Shown: positions 54,538 through 64,000 of the stretch, piece after piece
Layout: each line of letters starts with the position of its first letter
Position numbering within the stretch: the first letter of the stretch is position 1
NCBI GenBank assembly: GCA_964017125.1
Contig: OZ024902.1
Span: 54,851,245 to 54,915,244, forward strand
Direction of reading: 5' to 3'
Length of the DNA: 64,000 nucleotides
Origin: Flabesymbios commensalis
Lineage: Eukaryota > Annelida > Polychaeta > Terebellida > Flabelligeridae
Translations under genes and position numbers: made by a program
The notes under the pieces: model-generated
The model's database searches: none
The model's input: only the letters and a program-made list of their open reading frames with translations
Told to the model about the DNA's origin: nothing

Positions 54538-55204
54538 AACAGACGGCTCCATACAAGACCAAATTACATGAGATTTCATTTAATGAAAGTTCACAAGCAG
54601 CTGACCGAGAGACAGGTGCAGGTCAGTCGATATCATTAATGATCATTGCTCCTGACCTGACGCCTACAGCCAGCAATATAGCTTATTAAACCATCATCAC
54701 CCCGCGGTGTTCAATTGCTTCAATTACATTTCCATAACAACTTGCAGTTTACGAAGTTTACCTTTCATGGCGTTTTTTTAATTTGGTTTCATGGCCTACT
54801 TATTATTTATATAATTCAAATGTTTTTTTTTATTTAATTTGCCATTATATTTTGTAAACATAACATTGTAAAGATTGGCTTAATCTGAAATAACGTCGGA
54901 AGAATAACATATTTAACAAAATATTATTGAAATCTAAATTACTAAAATTTCACTTACGAAACTAATGGTTAAACACGATATATTAAACTGAAATCGAAAT
55001 AAAACTAATAACAGTAAACTGGATTTCAAATTTACAGTTCTAATTTACTTGAGTGGTGTATTTATTAAAAGTGCCAGAGGTGGTTTTTCAGCTCGTCTCA
55101 CTTGCCGCCCGTGCCTTGCTGACATTAAATGTCGTGTCAGAGATCAGGAGAGCCGCCTGCTGTAGCCGCATTGTGTGCTACTGCAAGGTTATTGTGTGGG
55201 GACA
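54538..55204. other. Unique AT-rich DNA
   Basis: No gene was recognised. Confidence 0.4.
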
Positions 55205-55267
55205 GACCCCTTCGACGTTGGGCCAGAATTGTATAAATGTTATACAAATGTTTTGTGTTTACTGGGA
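55205..55267. repeat. C-family half copy
   Basis: CCCCTTCGACGTTGGGCCAG to ATGTTTTGTGTTTACTGGGA. The left half is absent. Confidence 0.65.
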
Positions 55268-56624
55268 TTAATCCCCGGAGAAAGGAAAATTATTCCGCAA
55301 GGTGGAAACTCTACCGAAAAACATCGCTAAGTCCAATAATGTTACTAGATTTTTTTTTAATTTCTAGCGGTTTATATAGACGTTTACCTAAATGGTTCTA
55401 TACTTCACACATTCCCTAAAAGACGACATTTATAGCATGAAGTTGTTGTGAAATGTAACTACTCTGTATTGTGTGTCATTTATAGTTATTAGACATCCCC
55501 GATAATCGGGGTGTTTCTATAATGTTTGACATTTATGACATTTCTGAATCTCGCACCCGTGCGCTGAAAATTGATTAGATGATTGTCGAAATATAAAATC
55601 AAATTTTAAATACAAACAAGATCCAATGAACGTGATTGACTTAATAATTTTGCTCTTTATAGTGTGATTGGTCTGAACTGTGAGAATAGTTTGGGAGAAC
55701 AAAATTGAAGATAATAATAAAAAAGTAGCCTACAACGCAAAAACAATTTTAATAAACAAAAATATTACACTAAGCTCGATCGCGGATATAATGTTCATGG
55801 ATGAGCATGTGGATGGGATGAATGTATACGTATAGGTGTACAGTCGGCTTTATATTTATCCCCTGGTCACGGGTCCAGTTCATTTTAACTCCCCGGGGAA
55901 CATACAGTCCTTCAACCGTTTTGGCGTGCACATTTCCGGCCCTGCCCCACGAGTGTCTCACTTACGAATGAATGAAGTGAAGCACATAACAATGAAGAGC
56001 CTTGCCTGAGGACACAACATGAAAAAAGATGTCCCAACTTTTAGAAGGGAGAAATCACATGATTCTCTGATTTTTTTTCATTTGATACGATTGGGGGAGT
56101 GGTTTGGCTCCCATATGCTTTGCGTGTTAATTTTGGACAATCAGTGCAATTTATCCCATTGATGTCACCAAAGCTAATAAAATAATGATTAATGCTATCA
56201 TTTCAGATATTGATTTTCATCCTTATGTCAAACTTTGTATTTTAATGTATGCACATCGATTTAGGTAGGCCTATTTATATATATACGCTAACTATTACAA
56301 AAAAAAAATGTTGTGTGTGTCAGAGATAAGACATGATTAGGTCAAGGTAGGGCCTTTTGGGCTTCATATCATGCAAGCCAAAATCATTCCAGCACAGACG
56401 CATGGAATATTTTTAAAATGTATACACAGCGGAATGGCCAGAACTGAGATTTCCGCCGTAATTATTGTTCATTTATGAAATTAACACAAGCTGGGAACAT
56501 AACAACCTGATGACAACTTATATTCCTTTCATTTTGTCGGGCTTACTATAATGCAAAGCTTCTAGCACAACAATGTAATAGGATTATCTAAGCTGGTCCA
56601 CATTAACTTGTTTTGCACTATTAA
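55268..56624. other. Unique AT-rich DNA
   Basis: 1.4 kb without a recognised gene or repeat. Confidence 0.45.
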
Positions 56625-57243
56625 TATGTGACCCGATCTGGCAAAATGAGTCGTAAGCCGCACATTGGCAAAATGCTAGGGCCCTTAAAAGGCAAAGTGA
56701 CCTTGATTTGACTTATTTTCAATTTTTACATGATTTTTTATTTTTATATGACTACTTTCTACTCCTAAAATTGTGTGACATCGAAATAGATGTACATGTC
56801 AAAAATATATATTTTCTATAATTTTATGCTTCTTTTTAGGCTACATGTTGCCACAGCAACAGTCGCTAATAAGTAGGAAATGTTCATGCAGTGAAAAAAA
56901 ATTACGATCGAAATATCTGGCATATACTTTTATAAATTATAAAATGTTAAAACTTGTACGTTTATTAATAAAAAAATAGAGAATGAATATTATTTGATTT
57001 AGTTAATTTTAATCCAATTGTGTGTTATTTTCGAAAAGTGTACAAATTGCCTTTTTGAACTTCTTACGCCATTTTCTCAAAATGACGCAATTTTAGACCT
57101 GATTTTTTTCTGAGTTTGCGGAGTCATATTTTTTTAGATAACACGCTACAGAGTTGTATGACATTGTGGTAATTTTGTGTAGATTGTAGATGTGCTAATA
57201 TCTCCATTATTTAAATATGCAACTCACGACTCGGGTCACATAT
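56625..57243. mobile_element. Element R with TATGTGACCCGA termini
   Basis: TATGTGACCCGATCTGGC at the left and CACGACTCGGGTCACATA at the right; the ends are inverted over about 13 bp, with an ACTCGT-type match further in. It is 619 bp and AT-rich inside, with no coding capacity recognised. A non-autonomous DNA transposon is likely. Confidence 0.6.
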
Positions 57244-58501
57244 TTATAATACATTGTACTAATACTTGACAAAATTCTTTAAAATTAAGATTATGTATGC
57301 TTGAATATATTTATTATGGGATATTGACATTTTGTAGGAATACCTATATTTATATACTGGAAGATGTAGGCCTAGATGAATTATTTCACTAGTCTTTGTA
57401 TGTTTTCGTAAGGCATGGAGATATAAAAAAGTATACAAAAATAGTAAAGATTTAGTTTTTTCAAACATTTCATCACATGTGGACATTATCTCCTTGATAA
57501 TGTCCATGTGGCGTGTCGAATATAAAAGATTTTCTGACTTATGCGGTCGTGCTGGTGAAATTAATTTATGGTATAGAGAATGGGTGAAGCTCATCACCCC
57601 CGCTCACATGACTCTACATAGTAGTTTATTTGCCAGGATAAGGGACAGACACATGCTGTATAGCACAATATATTTTTTAAATATGAATAACGTTTTCGTT
57701 GATAAATTTTGGACTAATTAAGATAAAGAGGTATTTTGTGTTTCTATGCCCATTATTTTCACGGACAGCAAATGACTACACCAAATAATAAACGATATCT
57801 GTGAATACTGATTTTCTAATAAAAATCCGTAATAGTAGAGTTTTCCACCGAAAAGTGACTTTGAAATATGTTAAAAAAAGAACAATCTATAGATAAAAAA
57901 TGAATGATGTACATGACGGTACGATGATTGGGTATGGGGATTATTGATAGTGTTTTTATTACTCACACGATAAGGGGTTCTGGGTATGCCTTGGGGATTT
58001 AGGGCCACCCTGGGGTAATCCTTCCCAGGAATTCCAAGATATTTCGCTGAAATGAGGCGATTTGATCGTCTCGAGAGTAACAATAGTTGAGGGGTGAGCC
58101 CATTCATGGCAAAACCCCGGACTAGTTTACGATCTTACAGATACTACATTAATCCAAGCTAGTAGGCACTTCACCTTGTTCTGAGACATAATTATATAAA
58201 GTTTATGACGGTTTTCACATAATTCGATCATGCCGATTACAAATTAATTGCCATAAACAAAATATTCATTTTTCAAAAAAGTTTACACCCTCAACCCTCC
58301 CCCCCCCAATTTGTATGGAGAATTCATGACCTTTGAACTTGATCAAGTTATGGGGTGTGTGGAAAAATATCAATGCAATAATTTTCTTCGTCTTAAAAAC
58401 TAATCTCCTATACTCCCCCAGGGATAAAAAATACTTCAAACGGAAAAAGCCAAGAAACCGTGCGGCCGGGGGGCCAAAAACGAGAAGGCTACAGATTCTC
58501 T
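57244..58501. other. Unique AT-rich DNA
   Basis: A hairpin (ATGTGGACATTATC/GATAATGTCCATGTG) lies at 57474-57510. The frame 57479-57721 (+; segment LCGRAGEINLWYREW) starts inside it and has no known domain. Confidence 0.35.
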
Positions 58502-58614
58502 TACCCAGCAAACACATAAAAATTGTATAGCATTTGTACAATGTCGGACCAACGTCGAAGACGTTGGTCCGACGTTGTACAAATGTTATACAAATGTTTT
58601 GTGTTTGCTGGGTA
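58502..58614. mobile_element. C-family MITE, best-preserved copy
   Basis: TA-CCCAGCAAACACATAAAA to TTTTGTGTTTGCTGGG-TA. The arms pair almost throughout (CATTTGTACAATGTCGGACC and mirror) around AACGTCGAAGACGTT. The TA flanks suggest a Tc1/mariner-type target. Confidence 0.85.
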
Positions 58615-59306
58615 GATGGCTGTGGTATATTGACTAGACCTCATAATGCAACCAACTGAACACCTCCCTAGATAACATGGGAATACACATCAAATTTAAC
58701 ATTATCACATAATGTGAATAATATTTCTAAAGTTAGCACAAAAAAACTATTATTTTGTTTTCCAAACGAGTATGACGGCCCTAATTTGCAAAAATTGTTG
58801 CTCATAGTTGTCGTAAGGAGAAGTCTGGACCAAGCTAAAATGCTTCAACAAAACCTGAGAACCAAAGAAAATACAAAAAACACCTTGTACTTTATAATAT
58901 GTACAGGTACCTGATGGGACCCATAGGAGTGGCAAATTGATTTAAACTTTGTAGGCTATCAGCAAATAATGTTGGGGTCGTCTAATATGCTCACCAGTTA
59001 CATAAGGTGGATATGTTTCATTGGTCTAAATGTAGGCTTCCAATTCGTCATGTGTCATATTTTTCAGAACTTTTGTTTTTGCTGCGCCAAAATGAAATAC
59101 TTACTAGATGTATATATTTGTGTTTTATATTTTAGATTGCGCATGGTAAAATTTGGTGGGTGGCACAGATCGACAAATTGTCTGTAGAGTGTCGGAGTAT
59201 TAGTCCTAAATTGTATAATTGTCTCCTCATGCGTATTAGATCTACATTTCAAACTTGTTTTTAAAATAATTCAAATATCATAATCAGCTGACGGACCCAT
59301 AATAAT
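58615..59306. other. Unique AT-rich DNA
   Basis: No gene was recognised. Confidence 0.4.
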
Positions 59307-59316
59307 ATGATTAACT

Positions 59317-59455
59317 CTACTCACTCAGACACTCAGACACTCAGACACTCAGACACTCAGACACTCACTCACTCACTCACTCACTCACTCACTCACTCAC
59401 TCACTCACTCACTCACTCACTCACTCACTCACTCACTCACTCACTCACTCGCTCA
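59317..59455. repeat. (ACTC)n microsatellite
   Basis: The tract begins as ACTCAGAC repeats and continues as pure ACTC, suggesting a mutated edge of one array. Confidence 0.95.
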
Positions 59456-60196
59456 CGCAAAATCCAAATGTGATCGTGTAAAATTCACTCTATAAAATTC
59501 ACACTATAAAATTACCTAACTGATCAAGTAACAATTATTCAATCAACCCTCTGATTACCATTGTTCATTCTTATGTTAGTATTTGCTCTTAAAAACAGTG
59601 TTGTAATAGTAATACATACTTTCATAGCGAACTATTTATAATTTAAAAATAATAACAAATTGTGTGTGGATGTGAATTATGTAAATTGAGAAAATAGGTC
59701 CCGTAATCTGTGCCTAGAACAGTACGCATCATATAGCTCAATTACTTTGATCACTTATAAAAATTAAATAGGTTACGTTTCTCCCTTGCGTGCCCGGACT
59801 GGTATAATAAGATTAGGCTTCGTAAAGGTCTACATCATATCTACAGTGTAGCAGTTTAAGTTCAAGCCTCATCATGAAATAATCCTCTAGGAAATTGTAC
59901 ACGCACATAATCCTTTTCTTGTATTTTTTTAGACATTTGGTAACAATCCAAGTTATTTTGTTGAAAGATATTGACACTTTGAAATTGATTGATTGTGAGA
60001 AATAAGGAATTTTAAATAGTTGTGATCTCTATATTTCAAAAATTATAACCACAGACACCTGTAAGAAAATGTATAAGCGAATAAAGCCTGGCCTACAAGG
60101 GTTAATCCTTGCATAGTCCGACTTCTTGTGAGTACACTAGTCTCTTGTTGCCAAGGACCGGGTGTCAAGACATATTATGTTGTCAACTTGGTTTGA
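59456..60196. other. Upstream region of the 60-kb gene
   Basis: AT-rich with no repeat recognised. It may hold the gene's control elements, but no specific site can be named. Confidence 0.35.
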
Positions 60197-60198
60197 CG

Positions 60199-60232
60199 TT
60201 TAAATAAGGGGAGTTTGAGATCAACAATCACT
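60199..60232 (+). promoter_or_regulatory. Core promoter: TATA box and initiator
   Basis: TTTAAATAAG at about 60199-60208 is TATA-like. About 27 bp downstream lies AATCACTG (60225-60232), an initiator-like TCA motif. The spacing is right for a pol II start near 60228, just ahead of the 5' UTR exon. Confidence 0.45.
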
Positions 60233-60294
60233 GTCCACAGTTAGTGCCTGACATCACATCAGAATCAACTGTTTTAACACAAGTCACAGTCGAG
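60228..60294 (+). other. Exon 1, 5' UTR
   Basis: An inferred non-coding exon from the initiator to the donor CGAG|GTAGGT. It contains no ATG. Intron 1 (60295-60538) ends in the acceptor ATTTCCAG. Confidence 0.5.
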
Positions 60295-60559
60295 GTAGGT
60301 GTTCTGATTATATTCAGTTTATATAGTGACATTTCTTTAAAATAAGCTTTTTTGTTCATACCAATGCTGTTGAAAAATGTAATTTATAGTATGACCCATA
60401 TTAGCTTAGAAAAAATATGTATCAAAAAATTAATTTTAAATTGTTAACATTTACTAATTTTGTTGTTATAAATTTCAAGATGACACAAGCATTTTGTTAT
60501 AATTATACTTCATTTACTATTATCATGCTTATTTCCAGAATCGCATTTACCTGTCGATC

Positions 60560-61552
60560 ATGGACTTTGTCAAGATTTCTACCATCTGTACATTCGCTGT
60601 ACTCGTCTTGTCTGGTAAGTACATACATGTTCTCTCATAATATTATTAATTAGCGTCTTGTTGCGCTTACGATAAAAAGATTCTCTTGTTACAACTACAA
60701 TTGTACACTGATATAACTAGTTAATACTAATACCATACTTGCATTGTTTTCTAGGTCTTGCCAGCGGGATGACAACAGTGAGTATTGTGTTTACAGAGCA
60801 AACATCTATTTCATATTAATTTAAATTGAAGCAAACACAATTCCAATGCTAACTCAAAGTTCATTTATAAAATAATAACAAATTAATTTATTGCACATAT
60901 GTATATAGTTATCCAGTAGTCGGAATTAGTCAGTGGGCCGTGCATCTATTCCATAAACACAATTCAGACTCTAGTTTTTATTAGAACCAGATGACCATGA
61001 ATGAATGAATGATGAATAAATGAACAGCGATACATTGCTGGGGACTAATACTTATCAAAGTACACAAATGAACAGAAGAAATAGGCACTAAATAAACTTT
61101 ATCCCGTGTTGTAAATCATTTCGTGAAATTTATAAAAACTTTCATTTTTAGGCCGACACAACAGAGTATCCGGCAACAACAGAGTCGAACATGATGACCA
61201 CAGAGGAATCATGTAATGTAAGTACCGTGCAATTATTCGAATCAGTTTGTGATAACAGCTAGCAATTTGGACATTTATTATAATTATGTTATTTATTTTT
61301 GTCAGTATTTAAATAACTGACCTGTGCACATTGTTATCATCCAGGTAGGCCTAATACGCTTCAAATAAATAACATAAAGTAAATAATGCAGCTAAATGAC
61401 TAATAAAGAGACATCACCTATTCAATTTTAGATTGAGCTTTTTTTTATTTGACTTATTTTTCCTTTTATTTTTGCAGGCTTGTAATACAACCCTCCTCAG
61501 CGCCACTTTGGTGATTCTTGTCGCCCTCCATGCGCTTTTGAGTCTGAAGTGA
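60560..61552 (+). CDS. Small Thr-rich secreted or GPI-anchored-type protein, 4 coding exons
   Basis: Coding exons: 60560-60614, 60755-60777, 61152-61217, 61478-61552. All donors (GTAAGT, GTGAGT, GTAAGT) and acceptors (TTTTCTAG, TTTTTAG, TTTTTGCAG) fit consensus, and the frame stays open across every junction (intron phases 1, 0, 0). The ATG has A at -3 and G at +4. The 72-residue product starts with a signal peptide (residues 1-23, core ISTICTFAVLVLSGLASG). A Thr/Glu-rich segment follows (25-45, with repeated TT pairs), then CNAC (47-50), a glycosylation sequon NTT (51-53) and a hydrophobic C-terminus (LLSATLVILVALHALLSL, 54-71, then K72). That end fits a GPI signal, with cleavage perhaps near 46-49, or a membrane anchor. 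The second coding exon is a 23-nt microexon. I do not recognise the family; function is unknown. Confidence rests on the splice structure, not homology. Confidence 0.7.
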
Positions 61553-61600
61553 AACTGTCTCCATTCAACTGTAAAATAAATGAGCAGCGGAAGTAGTGTC
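61553..61600 (+). terminator. 3' UTR and polyadenylation signal
   Basis: AATAAA at 61575-61580, 23 bases after the stop codon. Cleavage is expected around 61590-61605, just before palindrome D. Confidence 0.6.
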
Positions 61601-61622
61601 GTGCACAATTGACAACACATCT

Positions 61623-61702
61623 TCCCGACAGCAAGGCTGGACCTCGAGGCCGTCAGGCCGACGTCGGCCTGACGGCCTCGATGTCAAGCCTTGCTATCGG
61701 GG
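61623..61702. repeat. Palindromic element D
   Basis: TCCCGACAGCAAGGCTGG, TCGAGGCCGTCAGGCC, centre GACGTC, mirror arms; an 80-bp, very GC-rich, near-perfect palindrome. Its right half is also found fused to a C element at 25901-25953. It lies about 45 bp after the gene's AATAAA. Confidence 0.8.
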
Positions 61703-62248
61703 AGATGAATAATGACAAGTAGCCGAACTTGTTACCACAAAATCTGAAAGCTGGCTCTCGTTTCTGTAACGATGTGTGCTATCGGCCAGCACAATTTACA
61801 CATATAGGCATATGTGTTTATCTATCGGCTCGGATGGGAAGTAGAACATCAGTCGTGCCATCGTGCTGAATATGAAATCTAAATTAAACAGCATTATGAT
61901 TATATTGCGCTCTCATGAGAATTTAAATTGTTCGAGAACCAAACATGCCACATGGATACGCAATGAATGAAACCAGTATGAGATTAACACGTGGGTGATA
62001 ACAGCAGCACAACACGTCGTATCATAACATGTTATAATTGTTATAATTATTGTTTCTTTTAAATAATTGATGTATTTGTTTTATGAGTATCACAAAATAA
62101 AAAATTGGGCAAGAGTATTATATTTAGTCCAAGATTTATACAGTTTGTTTAGACTTACATTTCTTTTATTGTTTCAATGTTACTTTACACTATTCATTAT
62201 ACATTTAATTATTACATATATCTGTTTGATCCACCAACTTTCGCGTTT
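61703..62248. other. Unique AT-rich DNA
   Basis: Nothing was recognised. Confidence 0.35.
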
Positions 62249-62477
62249 TTAACCCTTTAACCGCCAAATTATTCAATCTGAATTTTCACCCACTTGAAAT
62301 TGTGTCTCGCTGACGCGACCCACAACTTCAAGTGAGTGAAAATTATTCAGATTTGGCAAAATGGGGGTCAACTGTTTTGAAATATTGCTGATTGATGTCA
62401 CATTTTATCTTTGTCACACAGGTGCTGATAAAAAATGAAAACCCGGATATATACGACACCGGCGGTTAAAGGTTTAA
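62249..62477 (+). mobile_element. TTAA element A, copy 10
   Basis: TTAA-CCCTTTAACCGCC to GGCGGTTAAAGGT-TTAA. The hairpin has two arm changes, and a short internal deletion lies near 62414. Confidence 0.8.
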
Positions 62478-63264
62478 TGGGATAAATTTACCTATATATT
62501 TAAAGACTGGCGTTTATATTCCTACGTTAAGGCATTAATCCAATGAGATGTAAATGTGTTTTTATAAAATAAAATAAAAAACATTGATCAAACAATGACG
62601 CATTCATTCATTGCGAAATCGATCGTCCGCGAACCGGATTTTGAGGCATAACTTTATGAGTTTCAACCATTAAATACTCTGTAACGCACACATAACCTGT
62701 TATTATGGATTAATGCATTCTGTAAGCTGAAAACTATGCCGAAACACCTGTGGAATAATAAACAGGCGAAACATTGAAATCCCACAAAAATAAAATAGTT
62801 TAATTCTGTAATCTAACAATCATGTACCCATGCAAGATAATACCGCTTGACCATTACGATAATTATATTAAGTAAAACCAAACAGATACCAAACTGACAC
62901 AGTCATGGTCATGGTCGTATATTAAGCTACAAGCTCGGCACCACCACACTGCAACGAAAAGATGGTTGTAACTGAAAAGTCACCAATATTTTTCTTTGTA
63001 CTGCCGTAAACTCCTACATAACTGGTTATTTGGTGCGGAATATACGTATTACTTGATGCAGAACATCATAGTTAGAGACGATTCACTGCCACTATATGAA
63101 AATAACTACCAATATCAATGTAGATTTATTTAGACCTGGGACTCTCCAATACGCTGAGGTAGCACGGTGTACTACAGACTACAAGTGCTTCTAGGTCTAT
63201 GTATTGTTAACTTAAATTTCATATCATTGTTGGCTATTGTAAGGTATTCGATTCTTAATCAATA
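62478..63264. other. Unique AT-rich DNA
   Basis: No gene was recognised. Confidence 0.4.
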
Positions 63265-63269
63265 TCGAT

Positions 63270-63896
63270 AACATTTATCATGCTGTCTCACGTATAAATC
63301 TCTAAATAATCTAGCTCCTTATTACTTATCTGATCTTTTTTCCTCCGTTTCTGAATATCATACTGTTTCAACACGTAATGCAACAAGTGATGCTCTACAG
63401 CAGCCCAGGTGTAATCATTTTTTATATAAATCATCTTTAAGTGTGAATGGGTCTAGAATAAGCTACCTTTAGAAATTAGAAATAACAAGACATGTTCTGT
63501 TTTTAAATATAACCTTAAATTATATATGGCTAATAAAACCCTTACTGAATTCTAGTTAGGGCTGCAATAATGATATCGCTGTACATGCGGGGCGGGGACA
63601 TTTGTGTTTTCTTTTCTTTACACTTTGCTTTAAATGTACATGTATATACATTTGTAAACCTATTCCATTAACCCAAATGCATAAATCATCGGATTATGAT
63701 CTAAAATGTACCTTCTATTTTAGTTATTGTAACTATTGTACATATGATAATTATTGTTTAAATATATGTTTTTATATTTTATACAAATGCTTGTCATAAA
63801 ACAGGGCACATATGCAAAATAGCTAATGGCTGATGATATTTTTACCCTGTATAAATATGTTTGAAAAAATAAATGAATAAATAAATAAATAAAGAA
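63270..63896 (+). mobile_element. Non-LTR retrotransposon (LINE) 3' end
   Basis: The frame from 63293 reads YKSLNNLAPYYLSDLFSS, then TRNATSDALQQPR, and after one frame change near 63457 continues NKLPLEIRNNKTCSVFKYN to a stop at 63553-63555. The L-P-x-Y-L, H-x-V-S-T-R, W/N-x-L-P-x-x-I-R and F-K-x-x-L-K pattern is the C-terminal tail found after the reverse transcriptase domain in L2/CR1/Jockey-type LINEs. A 3' UTR of about 310 bp ends in an AAATAAATGAATAAATAAAT tail. The element is 5' truncated; the tryptophan expected before NKLP is lost at the frame change. Confidence 0.75.
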
Positions 63897-63965
63897 TACG
63901 CTGAACTACGAAATAAAATAAATCGTTTAAAGAAAAGAGCAATCCACCGTAGGCCACCCGTAACC

Positions 63966-63992
63966 CCCCCCCCCCTCACCCCCTCCACCCCC
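63966..63992. repeat. C-rich tract
   Basis: Two poly-C runs separated by short CTCA/TCCA interruptions at the end of the window. Confidence 0.85.
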
Positions 63993-64000
63993 CTTGGGAA

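Noticed and set aside
57479-57721. 80-codon plus-strand frame
   Set aside because: It starts inside a hairpin, lies in AT-rich DNA, and no domain or splice structure supports it.

Overview
The window is nuclear DNA from an animal, probably a marine invertebrate. It is AT-rich and intron-bearing, with no operons, ribosome-binding sites or bacterial gene layout. It holds a 3' piece of a non-LTR retrotransposon, tRNA-headed SINEs and very many short palindromic DNA elements. I lean to an echinoderm-like or other invertebrate deuterostome, but nothing in the sequence proves the taxon.

Genes are scarce. The one gene I can support is at 60.2-61.6 kb on the + strand. It has a TATA box and initiator, a 5' UTR exon, four coding exons (one a 23-nt microexon) with consensus splice sites, and an AATAAA signal. 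It encodes a 72-residue Thr-rich protein with a signal peptide and a hydrophobic C-terminus. No other open frame looks convincing; the longest (8655-9152) runs through a palindromic repeat.

The rest is repeat landscape and unique intergenic DNA. I sorted the repeats by eye into families. TTAA elements: A (TTAA-CCCTTTAACCGCC, about 245 bp, ten copies), B (TTAA-CCCTTTCAGTGCGG, about 235 bp, about ten copies), N (33.3 kb), and two fragments. All carry a strong hairpin next to one end. TA-type elements: C/C2 (CCCAGCAAACAC, about 110 bp palindromes, about twenty copies), L, M and R. Hairpin-only elements: D, E, F, G and K. There is also a TTCGCGAA-rich element (P), a tRNA-derived SINE (H) and an inverted repeat pair (Q).

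Layout: 0-13 kb is mixed repeats with a cluster of flank-duplicated insertions at 10.6-11.3 kb. 13-24 kb has repeats between several GC/CpG-rich unique islands. 25.8-30 kb holds a chimeric palindrome, a 21/63-bp higher-order minisatellite and the Q pair. 30-38 kb is repeats and AT-rich unique DNA, ending in a roughly 450-bp CTG-type trinucleotide tract. 38.9-47.2 kb is a tandem segmental duplication of a roughly 4.1-kb unit. 47-60 kb is more elements; 60-61.6 kb is the gene; 63.3-63.9 kb is the LINE tail.

The most interesting signals are the shared architecture of the TTAA families, hairpins that keep pairing while their sequence changes, the C/D chimera, and the tandem duplication whose junction falls inside a B-element hairpin.
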